Shown here: positions 8,905 through 16,075 of the stretch, piece by piece
Layout of the letters: every line of letters starts with the position of its first letter
Numbering within the stretch: the first letter of the stretch is position 1
NCBI GenBank assembly: GCA_002319795.1
Contig: DCFU01000044.1
Coordinates: forward strand, 62,001-126,000
Length of the DNA: 64,000 bases
Origin: Megamonas sp. UBA1796
Lineage (GTDB): Bacteria; Bacillota; Negativicutes; Selenomonadales; Selenomonadaceae
Reading direction: 5' to 3'
The notes under the pieces: model-generated
Seen by the model: only the letters and a program-made list of their open reading frames with translations
Told to the model about the DNA's origin: nothing
The model's database searches: none
Position numbers and translations under genes: made by a program

Positions 8905-9978
8905 TTATTTACCATGCTTATTTTTAATAATATTTTTCCAATCTGACTGGAAAACCTGTTTTTGCACTACATCTTTATGCGCGGACTTATCTCCTACTAC
9001 CGCGGAAGCGGCCGGCGACTTTGCCGTATCAGGAGCTGTTTGCTTCAAAGCGCGCAAACCTGTTTTTAGCGGTGGCACCGCCGCTGTATCTGATGCTGTC
9101 CCTTTTTCAATATCGCCAACGGATGCATCCCTCACATCCTTGTCCGTGCTGTCCTGACTGCCCAGCATCTTATCCATAAGTTCTTTTGTTTCCCGTGTTT
9201 TGATTTTACTGACCTCTGCTAACGCGCCATCATCACTAAAGTTTTTTTGAATTTGTTTCTTCTTGTTCTTTAACGACTTTGTCGAATCTGCCTGTACATC
9301 AGAGAAATAACCATCGATTGCTTTCGTTACCGATTTGTCGAATTTTTCATCTTTTACTATCTTTTTCCCACCTTGCACCTGCTGCACCATGCTGCGAATT
9401 TGATCTACGAGCTGATTCTCTCCGGGATTCGCGAGTTGATTGAGCTGCTGTGTCAAATCCTCAAAAAAACCATCCTGATTACCAAAATTCTCTAAATACC
9501 CGTTCAATCCTTGTCTCAAATATTCCATATCATCAGCTATAAATCCCTTAGCAAATAATTTGTATTTATCATTATCAGCAAGCTCAAAAATTCCACCAAT
9601 TGTATCTGAAATGCCATAGTGTATAAGTGTCTCTCGATACAACTCCTTATTAGCAGCTTCCTGCTCAGTCTTTTCAGCTTCAGTCATCTCGTGCAGTTCC
9701 GTCGTATTAGAGCTGTCTCCCACAGAACTTGTTTTTTTGGATATCTGATACTTCTCAATTCCTTCATCGCTGATATGGAGCTTGTACGCGGCAGAAATCT
9801 GTACAGCATTTTTATCTGCTGCTGCCTTGATATCCTCCGTTTTCCATTCAGACAAGGTTTTCAGCCCGATTGTCTTACCTTTCGTGACTGCATTCGCCGC
9901 TGTCTGTCCATCCTGCCTGGCTGGAAGTTTTACAAAGCTTGGACTCACGCCTTCTGTTTTCCCGATCATCATTGCCAA
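8905..9978 (-). CDS. Paralogue A of an unrecognised leaderless protein family
   Basis: This 357-residue protein of unknown function is rich in Lys, Asp and Gln and probably mostly helical. It has no signal peptide or membrane segment. The TTG at 9978 is preferred as start because AAAGGAG lies 8 nt upstream; the following ATG pair would be 14 nt away. A conserved N-terminal part (1-86) includes AAYKLHISDEGIEKYQ. A variable segment (about 87-131) comes next, then a conserved part with NDKYKLFAKGFI and ENQLVDQIRSMVQQVQGGKK, and the tail FQSDWKNIIKNKHGK. It differs from paralogue C by only five residues in the first 86. LytTR-type boxes lie upstream. Confidence 0.75.
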   Translation of the reverse strand: MAMMIGKTEGVSPSFVKLPARQDGQTAANAVTKGKTIGLKTLSEWKTEDIKAAADKNAVQISAAYKLHISDEGIEKYQISKKTSSVGDSSNTTELHEMTEAEKTEQEAANKELYRETLIHYGISDTIGGIFELADNDKYKLFAKGFIADDMEYLRQGLNGYLENFGNQDGFFEDLTQQLNQLANPGENQLVDQIRSMVQQVQGGKKIVKDEKFDKSVTKAIDGYFSDVQADSTKSLKNKKKQIQKNFSDDGALAEVSKIKTRETKELMDKMLGSQDSTDKDVRDASVGDIEKGTASDTAAVPPLKTGLRALKQTAPDTAKSPAASAVVGDKSAHKDVVQKQVFQSDWKNIIKNKHGK

Positions 9979-10054
9979 TTTCACCACTCCTTTGATTTGC
10001 CAGCGCATCCCATACACAGAATACTCAATTTATATTTACATTCTATACACATTC

Positions 10055-10111
10055 CACCACAAAAACAATGTTTCTTGTACAGAAGACATTTTCTCCTGCA
10101 CAAAAGGCAAT
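10055..10111 (-). promoter_or_regulatory. LytTR-type box array upstream of paralogue A
   Basis: TGTACAGAAGACATT (10076-10090) and TGCACAAAAGGCAAT (10097-10111) are 21 bp apart. A half-box AAAAACAAT ends at 10069, one more period away. Boxes, period and orientation match the array at 5466-5522. A TATAGA at the -10 position follows on the minus strand, about 70 bp before the TTG start. Confidence 0.65.
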
Positions 10112-10120
10112 TTCGCGATT

Positions 10121-10152
10121 ATAAACCATCAGACGCCTGTCTGATGGTTTAT
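10121..10152 (-). terminator. Perfect 14-bp hairpin at the 3' end of paralogue B
   Basis: ATAAACCATCAGAC and its exact complement flank a 4-nt loop. The hairpin overlaps the last codons and stop of paralogue B. It lacks a T-run, so termination would be weak. Its left arm is the end of the long repeat, and the right arm is unique to this copy. Confidence 0.4.
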
Positions 10153-11286
10153 ATATTTTTCAATATCCACATTTTTCTCTGATTGCTTCCACTCATAGCC
10201 AAGCGCATAATCTTTTTTCTTATTTTCTGCTGCTTTGGTGGTTTTACTTGCATCTCCCCTCATTTCCGTTGTTGCTTCACCCTGATCCGTTTTATGGACA
10301 TTCATTTTATTTTTTGCACCTGTTTTATCCAAATGTCGTAAATTCGTATGAAAGACCGTATCTGTCATCACAGATGCTTCATTTCCCATTATATTACCAA
10401 TGGTTTCGGCATCATTATCTTCTTTATCTTCTTGTGTCCCAAGCATTTTATTTAACAAATCCTTCTTTTCACGAGCTTGTACATGCAGATAATCGTTATA
10501 AGCTGTAGTATCATTAAAGGCTTTTTGGACTCGCGGCTTAAATGCTTTAGTTGTATTCGCTGCATCCGGATTTGTGGCTAATACACTGTAATAGCCCTCA
10601 ACGGCTCTTCGATTCCCCCTGCCAAAGTTATCACTCTGCGTATCTATTTTATGTCCGGAACGAACCTCTTCTACCATACTTTTTATCCGGTCCAATATCT
10701 GATTCTCTCCCGTCGGCGCTAACTGCTCCAATCGAGTACTCAAATCATCAAAATATCCATCCTTATTGCCAAAATATTCAAAATAATTATTAATTGTATT
10801 AGCTAAATCCCCAAAAAGCCCATTGTTATCCAACCCAAATTCACACAAATTAAAAATTGCTTCATCTTTATTCTTATAACTACTCGATAAAATTTCACCA
10901 ATACCTCTACTTATATCTGCTATATCGGTTCTTTGAATGAGTTCACGATCCCCATTAGGATCAGTTGCATCGATTTTCTGTGTAGCTACTTCCAATGTTG
11001 TTGGCAGAGCAGCACTCTCCATTAAATTTGCCTGTGCCTTAGTGGCTTGATATTTTTCAGTACCTTCATCGCTGATAGCAAGCCTATATGCTGACGAATT
11101 TTGTGCATCAGGTTCTTTCTTCTTAGCCTCAGCTATCTTGCGTTCCTCCAGTGTCTTTATGCCAATCGTTTTCCCCTTGCTGACCGCCGCACTGATATTT
11201 TGCCTATCCTGAGTTGTTGTTTTCTCTGTGCCAAAATTCATAAAATTTGAACTCGCGCCTTCTGGTTTCCCGATCATCATTGCCAA
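10129..11286 (-). CDS. Paralogue B of the leaderless protein family (divergent member)
   Basis: This 385-residue protein shares the plan of paralogues A and C. The N-terminus is MMIGKPEGAS, followed by SAYRLAISDEGTEKYQ, NKDGYFDDLSTRLEQL, ENQILDRIKSMVEEVRSGHK and LLNKMLG. Overall it is clearly diverged and its C-terminal tail is different. The TTG start at 11286 follows AAAGGAG as in the other two. It lies 77 bp after paralogue C with no strong terminator between and no LytTR boxes of its own, so it is probably read through from C. Its last residues are encoded within the hairpin at 10121-10152. The function is unknown. Confidence 0.72.
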   Translation of the reverse strand: MAMMIGKPEGASSNFMNFGTEKTTTQDRQNISAAVSKGKTIGIKTLEERKIAEAKKKEPDAQNSSAYRLAISDEGTEKYQATKAQANLMESAALPTTLEVATQKIDATDPNGDRELIQRTDIADISRGIGEILSSSYKNKDEAIFNLCEFGLDNNGLFGDLANTINNYFEYFGNKDGYFDDLSTRLEQLAPTGENQILDRIKSMVEEVRSGHKIDTQSDNFGRGNRRAVEGYYSVLATNPDAANTTKAFKPRVQKAFNDTTAYNDYLHVQAREKKDLLNKMLGTQEDKEDNDAETIGNIMGNEASVMTDTVFHTNLRHLDKTGAKNKMNVHKTDQGEATTEMRGDASKTTKAAENKKKDYALGYEWKQSEKNVDIEKYINHQTGV

Positions 11287-11363
11287 TTTTACCACTCCTT
11301 TGATTGTGCAAGCGCATCCAATACGCAGAATACTCAATTTATATGTAGACCCTTTGTATGGGG

Positions 11364-12452
11364 TTATTTACCATGCTTATTTTTAATAATATTTTTCCAA
11401 TCTGACTGGAAAACCTGTTTTTGCGCTACATCTTTATGCGCGGACTCATCTCCTACTACTGCGGAAGCGGCCGGCGACTTTTCCGTATCAGTAGCTGTTT
11501 GCTTCAAAGCGCGCAAACCTGTTTTTAGCGGTGGCACCGCCGCTGTATCCGATGCGGTCCCTTTTTCGATATCGCCAACAGATGCATCCCTCGCATCCTT
11601 GTCCGTGCTGTCCTGACTGCCCAGCATCTTATCCATAAGTTCTTTTGTTTCCCGTGTTTTGATTTTGCGGAACTCTGCAACCGCGCCATCATCACTAAAG
11701 TTTTTTTGGATTTGTTTTTTCTTGCTCTTTAACGACTTTGTCGGATCTGCCTGTACATCAGAAAAATAACCTTCGATTGCCTTCGTTACCGATTTGTCGA
11801 AGTTTTCATCTTTTGCTATCTTTTTCCCACCTTGCACCTGCTGCACCATGCTGCGAATTTGATCTACGAGCTGATTCTCTCCGGGATTCGCCAGTTGATC
11901 GAGCTGTTGTGTCAAATCCCCGAAAAATCCATCCTGATTGCCATAGTTCCCTAAATACTGATTTAAGTCCTCTCTCAAATCATCCATATCCTGCGCTATA
12001 AATCCCTTAGCAAATAATTTGTATTTATCATTATTAGCAAACTCAAACATTCCACCAATGACACCATAAATACATTCCATATCAATCGCTTGCACATGGT
12101 TAATCTCTCGATCTCCCGTTTTATCAACACCCTCTTGTGCAACCTTGCCCACTCCATTCATATCAATCAGTTGATTTGTATTAGAACTCATCTCCACAGA
12201 ACTTGTTTTTTTCGATACCTGATACTTCTCAATTCCTTCATCGCTGATATAGAGCTTGTACGCGGCAGAAATCTGTACAGCATTTTTATCTGCTGCTGCC
12301 TTGATATCCTCCGTTTTCCGTTCAGACAAGGTTTTCAGCCCGATTGTCTTACCTTTCGTGACTGCATTCGTCGCTGTCTGTCCATCCTGTCTGGCTGGAA
12401 GTTTTACAAAGCTTGGACTCACGCCGTCTGTTTTCCCGATCATCATTGCCAA
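11364..12452 (-). CDS. Paralogue C of the leaderless protein family
   Basis: This 362-residue protein is nearly identical to paralogue A at both ends and differs in residues 87 to about 136. There it carries an unrelated acidic stretch (MNGVGKVAQEG, DMECIYGVIGG). The shared tail FQSDWKNIIKNKHGK and the TTG start with AAAGGAG are conserved. There is no signal peptide, transmembrane segment or known domain. It is the first gene after the LytTR-type boxes at 12550-12585 and probably forms a transcript with paralogue B. The swap of one internal block between otherwise identical copies suggests diversification by recombination or by selection. Confidence 0.75.
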   Translation of the reverse strand: MAMMIGKTDGVSPSFVKLPARQDGQTATNAVTKGKTIGLKTLSERKTEDIKAAADKNAVQISAAYKLYISDEGIEKYQVSKKTSSVEMSSNTNQLIDMNGVGKVAQEGVDKTGDREINHVQAIDMECIYGVIGGMFEFANNDKYKLFAKGFIAQDMDDLREDLNQYLGNYGNQDGFFGDLTQQLDQLANPGENQLVDQIRSMVQQVQGGKKIAKDENFDKSVTKAIEGYFSDVQADPTKSLKSKKKQIQKNFSDDGAVAEFRKIKTRETKELMDKMLGSQDSTDKDARDASVGDIEKGTASDTAAVPPLKTGLRALKQTATDTEKSPAASAVVGDESAHKDVAQKQVFQSDWKNIIKNKHGK

Positions 12453-12528
12453 TTTCACCACTCCTTTGATTTGCCAGCGCATCCAATACGCAGAATACTC
12501 AATTTATATTTACATTCTATACACATTC

Positions 12529-12585
12529 CACCACAAAAACAATGTTTCTTGTACAGAAGACATTTTCTCCTGCACAAAAGGCAAT
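12529..12585 (-). promoter_or_regulatory. LytTR-type box array upstream of paralogue C
   Basis: TGTACAGAAGACATT (12550-12564) and TGCACAAAAGGCAAT (12571-12585) are 21 bp apart, with a half-box ending at 12543. The array is identical to that upstream of paralogue A. Confidence 0.65.
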
Positions 12586-12628
12586 TTCGCGATTATAAAC
12601 CATCAGACGCATAAATATCCGTTCATGA

Positions 12629-12665
12629 TAAAAACGCTCAGGCCACATTGGTCTAAGCGTTTTTT
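12629..12665 (-). terminator. Terminator after the holin-like gene
   Basis: AAAAACGCTCAGGCC pairs with GGTCTAAGCGTTTTT, with mismatches at single positions. A/T runs on both sides allow it to act in either direction. Confidence 0.8.
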
Positions 12666-12691
12666 CACAGGACAGCATCGTCTGCACGGCC

Positions 12692-12847
12692 TCAAGAATT
12701 CTTTTTGTCAAACATCCGTTTTAGATAATACATTCCTAGCGGCAGCGCTATTGATACAACAACTACAGCTACAATCACGCAGAATAACAGAAACGCATTA
12801 TCGGTCTTGCTTACAATTGTTGTCAGGATTTCACCCATAATTTCCAT
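12692..12847 (-). CDS. 51-residue holin-like single-span membrane protein
   Basis: A short gene starts at ATG 12847 behind AGGTGGTGAAGG. The product has a short amphipathic N-terminus (MEIMGEILTTIVSKTDN), one hydrophobic span (about 19-41, rich in Val and Ile), and a positively charged tail (YYLKRMFDKKNS). This layout is that of BhlA/UviB-type holins, but sequence similarity to them cannot be checked here. The gene has its own terminator. Together with the lysozyme-like protein at 6311-6943 it would make a holin/muramidase pair. It is divergent from the decayed sigma-like gene. Confidence 0.55.
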   Translation of the reverse strand: MEIMGEILTTIVSKTDNAFLLFCVIVAVVVVSIALPLGMYYLKRMFDKKNS

Positions 12848-12872
12848 TGCCTTCACCACCTAAAATTTTATC

Positions 12873-12889
12873 ATGCATGTTTAAAATTC
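12873..12889. promoter_or_regulatory. Conserved 17-nt motif, copy 2
   Basis: ATGCATGTTTAAAATTC matches 7119-7135 at 15 of 17 positions and likewise sits between divergent genes. Confidence 0.35.
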
Positions 12890-12929
12890 TCCTGTGCTCC
12901 TCTCCTTTACCAATAAAGGAGGAATTCTC

Positions 12930-13240
12930 ATGTATGATAATCTTTATGATGCAATTACAGCAGCAATAAATAATGATTCCGAAGCCATGTCTGAGCTGAT
13001 TGCTTTATTCTCAGCCCAGCTTGATTCTTACAGCCGCCGATTGGAGGGAGCGTGGACCACTGTATTCTTGAAAGCTCTCTGTCCAGACTGAATTCCCCTG
13101 AACAGCAGCTGATTCTCCTGCTGTATTTCCAAGGGTATTCTATAAAAGATATTGCAGCGGCAAAAAACGTTTCGGTTCAGGCACTCAACCAAAAAAAGCT
13201 GCGCATTTTAAAAAAATTGCGCAGCTTTTTGAGTGAGTGA
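12930..13240 (+). pseudogene. Decayed sigma-70-like gene with internal deletion
   Basis: The start is intact: AAAGGAGG and ATG 12930, then MYDNLYDAITAAINNDSEAM and SELIALFSAQLDSYSRRL. This aligns with the N-terminus of the sigma-like factor at 5723. After about 13050 the homology continues only in another frame, with LNSPEQQLILLLYFQGYS and IKDIAAAKNVSVQALNQKK, the region 4 helix-turn-helix. About 80 middle residues are missing and the first frame stops at 13091. A GTG with GGAGGG lies just before the second part, so a short helix-turn-helix protein might still be made. Confidence 0.7.
13191..13230 (+). terminator. Strong terminator inside the last codons of the sigma-like remnant
   Basis: AAAAAAGCTGCGCA and TGCGCAGCTTTTT form a 13-bp stem that itself encodes the KKLRILKKLRSFL end of the protein. 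The T-run is within the coding sequence. Confidence 0.7.
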
Positions 13241-13340
13241 TGCTTGCCGGCACCTTTTCTCCTATCGTACGTTTGCATAATCTCTGCATACATTATATAA
13301 TTTGCATAAATACAAGTATTGGAGGAGGGATACCAGTATC

Positions 13341-14108
13341 ATGGACATTGCTATCGTAACGGGAGCTTCCAGCGGCATCGGCCGGGAATTCGTATATCTT
13401 CTGGACGAAGAGGGGCTGGATGAGATCTGGGTTATCGCACGCCGCGAGGAGCGGTTGCAGACACTGCAAAATGAGACTTGTACACGGCTGCGCATACTTG
13501 CCTGTGATCTCAGGGAACGCGAGGTTTTTGACGGCATCTCCCATCTTCTGGATACTGAAAAACCACACGTATGCTACCTGATCAATTCTGCCGGATTTGG
13601 CAAAATTGGCAGCTTCGCCGACATTCCCCTCGATGACCTGCTGGATATGATTGACCTCAACTGCCGCGCTGCTGTTGCACTGACACAAGTATCGATTCCC
13701 TTTATGCCGCGCGGCAGCCATATCCTGGAGATTTGCTCCAGTGCTGCTTTCCAGCCGCTGCCCTATCTCAACGTTTACGCGGCTACCAAAGCCTTGCTCT
13801 ATCGCTACAGCCGCGCCCTGCGGGTAGAACTTGCCCCCCAGGGCATCGTAGTTACGGCGGTTTGTCCATATTGGATACGGGATACGGAATTCATCCATGT
13901 AGCACAAAAAACAAAAAACAGCTCCTATATCCATGCTTTTCCCTGGGCTTCTACGCAGAGAACCGTAGCCCTGCGTTCACTGCGTGCGGCAAAAAACAAC
14001 GTTGCCGTCGTAACGCCGGGGCTGATTCCCTTTTTGCACCGCATAATCACAAGCCTGCTGCCGCATAGCTTCATGATGGCTGCAAGCAGGATTTTCCACA
14101 AGTTATAA
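13341..14108 (+). CDS. Short-chain dehydrogenase/reductase
   Basis: This 255-residue NAD(P)-dependent oxidoreductase of the classical SDR family has the cofactor motif TGASSGIG at 7-14, NSAG at 82-85, catalytic serines at 133/134 and YAATK with Tyr146 and Lys150. ATG 13341 follows GGAGGAGGG. The C-terminal extension (LIPFLHRIITSLLPHSFMMA) is hydrophobic and could touch the membrane. The substrate is unknown. It stands alone between the accessory island and the purine operon, ending at a bidirectional terminator. Confidence 0.88.
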   Translation: MDIAIVTGASSGIGREFVYLLDEEGLDEIWVIARREERLQTLQNETCTRLRILACDLREREVFDGISHLLDTEKPHVCYLINSAGFGKIGSFADIPLDDLLDMIDLNCRAAVALTQVSIPFMPRGSHILEICSSAAFQPLPYLNVYAATKALLYRYSRALRVELAPQGIVVTAVCPYWIRDTEFIHVAQKTKNSSYIHAFPWASTQRTVALRSLRAAKNNVAVVTPGLIPFLHRIITSLLPHSFMMAASRIFHKL

Positions 14109-14113
14109 AAAAA

Positions 14114-14155
14114 GCCGGCATCCGAAGAGGTTCTGTCTATCCTCTCCGAATGCCG
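14114..14155. terminator. Bidirectional terminator between SDR gene and purD
   Basis: GCCGGCATCCGAAGAGG pairs with CCTCTCCGAATGCCGG with two mismatches. A runs precede it and T runs follow it. Confidence 0.85.
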
Positions 14156-14170
14156 GTTTTTCGTATTTGC

Positions 14171-15448
14171 TCAGTGAAGGCGTTCCAAGGCCCGATGCGC
14201 AATATCCTTACGATAATGTGCCTGGGAAAAATGTATCTTCGCAACGCCCGCATAGGCTTTAGCAACGGCAGCCCTGATATCAGAGCCTTTGGCTACGACG
14301 CCAAGCACGCGCCCGCCAGCTGTGACAATGCTGCCGTCCCTCGCGGCTGTCCCCGCATGGAACACGAGATCACCCACAGACTCGGCCTCATGCAGGCCTG
14401 TAATCACATCGCCTTTATGATAGGCTTTCGGATATCCGCCTGCGGCCATAACCACGCAGACTGCGGCCTCCTTGCTCCATTGAACCTCAACATCCTTGAG
14501 TCTTCCCTCCACACAGGCCAGCATGACCTCGACGAGGTCGCTTTCCAAAAGCGGCAGAACTACCTGGGTCTCCGGGTCTCCAAAACGTGCATTGAATTCA
14601 ATGACCTTTGGCCCTTCTGTCGTTATCATGAGGCCAGCGTAGAGACAACCCTGATACCGGCGGCCTTCCTGCTGCATAGCCGCAATCACTGGTTCAAGGA
14701 CTTCTTTCTGTACGCGCGCCAGAATATCGGGCGTAACTACAGGTGCCGGGGCATAGGTTCCCATCCCGCCGGTATTTGGCCCCTCGTCGCCATCAAAAGC
14801 ACGTTTATGATCCTGAGAAGACACCATCGGTACAATGGCAGTGCCATCTGTAAAGGCCAGCAGCGACGCTTCCTCTCCTATAAGACATTCTTCAATGACC
14901 ACGCGACTTCCGGCACTGCCAAAAGCCTTATCGCACATGATTTCATCAATAGCAGCAAGCGCCTCTTCCAGCGTCATGGCAACAATAACACCCTTGCCCG
15001 CAGCCAGTCCGTCCGCTTTGATGACAATCGGCGCACCTTCCTGTTCGACATAGCTGCGCGCCGCATCGGCGTCTGTAAAGATTTCGTACCTGGCTGTAGG
15101 AATTCCGTATTTCTTCATGAGATCCTTGGAAAAGGCTTTGGAGCCTTCGATCTCTGCCGCCAGCTTTGTCGGTCCGAAGGCCTTGATCCCAACCTTCGTA
15201 AATGCATCGACAGCACCATTGGTAAGCGGCACTTCAGGGCCAACGACGACGAGGCCGATCTTTTTTTCCAGAGCAAAACTCACCAAAGCATCGTTATCAG
15301 AAATTGAAATTTCAGAAACACATTCCGCAATTTCCGCCATACCGGGATTCCCCGGAATCGCATAAAGCTTATCCGTCTGAGTGCTCTGGCTGAGTTTCCA
15401 TGCCAGGGTATGCTCACGGCCGCCGCCGCCGATTACTAATATATTCAT
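14171..15448 (-). CDS. purD: Phosphoribosylamine-glycine ligase
   Basis: PurD joins glycine to phosphoribosylamine using ATP, the second step of purine synthesis. The 425-residue protein starts at ATG 15448 (GAGGA six bases upstream) with MNILVIGGGGREHTLAWKL. The ATP-grasp core shows GLAAGKGVIVA, GPNTGGMGTYAP and EFNARFGDPETQ. It is the last gene of the purE-C-F-M-N-H-D operon, 13 bp after the short purH. Residues and length are typical. Confidence 0.96.
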   Translation of the reverse strand: MNILVIGGGGREHTLAWKLSQSTQTDKLYAIPGNPGMAEIAECVSEISISDNDALVSFALEKKIGLVVVGPEVPLTNGAVDAFTKVGIKAFGPTKLAAEIEGSKAFSKDLMKKYGIPTARYEIFTDADAARSYVEQEGAPIVIKADGLAAGKGVIVAMTLEEALAAIDEIMCDKAFGSAGSRVVIEECLIGEEASLLAFTDGTAIVPMVSSQDHKRAFDGDEGPNTGGMGTYAPAPVVTPDILARVQKEVLEPVIAAMQQEGRRYQGCLYAGLMITTEGPKVIEFNARFGDPETQVVLPLLESDLVEVMLACVEGRLKDVEVQWSKEAAVCVVMAAGGYPKAYHKGDVITGLHEAESVGDLVFHAGTAARDGSIVTAGGRVLGVVAKGSDIRAAVAKAYAGVAKIHFSQAHYRKDIAHRALERLH

Positions 15449-15461
15449 GACCAGTCCTCGC

Positions 15462-16055
15462 TTATTTATTGATTTGTTCCTTGAGATAGTTCTCGATACA
15501 GGCATCGTACTCTGCCGTATGCTGGAAAGCCTCCTGTGCCAGCTGCATGCGGAGCATCCCGCCTACACAGCCAGCCTTGACAACCGCACTGGCAATTTCA
15601 TCATAGCGCGACGGGTTCGTGACAACCGTAACGAACCTGAAGTTCTTGGCTGCTGCACGAATCATCGCCGGGCCGCCGATATCAATATTTTCGATAGCTT
15701 CGGCCAAGGTAACATCTGGTTTTTCAATTGTCTCCCGGAAAGGATAGAGATTGACAACAACCATATCAATTGGCGTAATCTTGTGTTCCTTCATCGCCTG
15801 CACATGCGCCGGATTATCACGCACGGCCAGAATACCGCCATGGATATACGGATTGAGCGTCTTGACCCGGCCATCCATGATTTCCGGAAAACCCGTAACG
15901 TCGCTTACATACATGACAGGTATCCCGGCTTCCCGGATTTCCTTCATCGTACCGCCGGTAGAAACGATTTCTACGCCTGCTTCATGAAGTTTTCCGGCAA
16001 ATTCAACTATGCCGGTTTTATCCGACACACTGATCAGAGCACGTTTGATTTTCAT
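15462..16055 (-). CDS. purH: Stand-alone IMP cyclohydrolase (PurH N-terminal domain only)
   Basis: The 197-residue protein is the MGS-like IMP cyclohydrolase half of PurH, with RALISVSDKTGI, VSTGGTMKEI, GFPEIMDGRVKTLNP, HGGILAVRDN and ENIDIGGPAMIRAAAKN. It closes the ring of FAICAR to make IMP. The C-terminal AICAR formyltransferase half (about 300 residues in ordinary PurH) is absent: the frame ends with a normal stop and purD follows 13 bp later. The formyl transfer step must be encoded elsewhere. ATG 16055 follows AAGGTGGAGG. Confidence 0.92.
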   Translation of the reverse strand: MKIKRALISVSDKTGIVEFAGKLHEAGVEIVSTGGTMKEIREAGIPVMYVSDVTGFPEIMDGRVKTLNPYIHGGILAVRDNPAHVQAMKEHKITPIDMVVVNLYPFRETIEKPDVTLAEAIENIDIGGPAMIRAAAKNFRFVTVVTNPSRYDEIASAVVKAGCVGGMLRMQLAQEAFQHTAEYDACIENYLKEQINK

Positions 16056-16075
16056 TTGAACCTCCACCTTTTCCC

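Larger units (their letters stand above)
8905..10136. repeat. Long direct repeat, copy 1 (paralogue A with promoter)
   Basis: The whole gene plus its upstream region up to ACCATCAGACGC is repeated at 11364-12610. Both ends are almost identical, while an internal block of about 140 bp, encoding residues 87-131, is unrelated. The copies lie in the same orientation. Confidence 0.85.
11364..12610. repeat. Long direct repeat, copy 2 (paralogue C with promoter)
   Basis: This is the partner of 8905-10136. The upstream regions, including the LytTR boxes, are practically identical until ATCAGACGC, after which the sequences part. Confidence 0.85.

Noticed and set aside
8905..12610. CRISPR array or transposon as explanation of the repeats
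   Set aside because: Repeats are two long gene-sized copies without spacers. No transposase, terminal inverted repeats or target-site duplications were seen.
14150..15307. 385-codon plus-strand open frame
   Set aside because: It is antisense to purD and begins inside the terminator hairpin; composition is that of a shadow frame.
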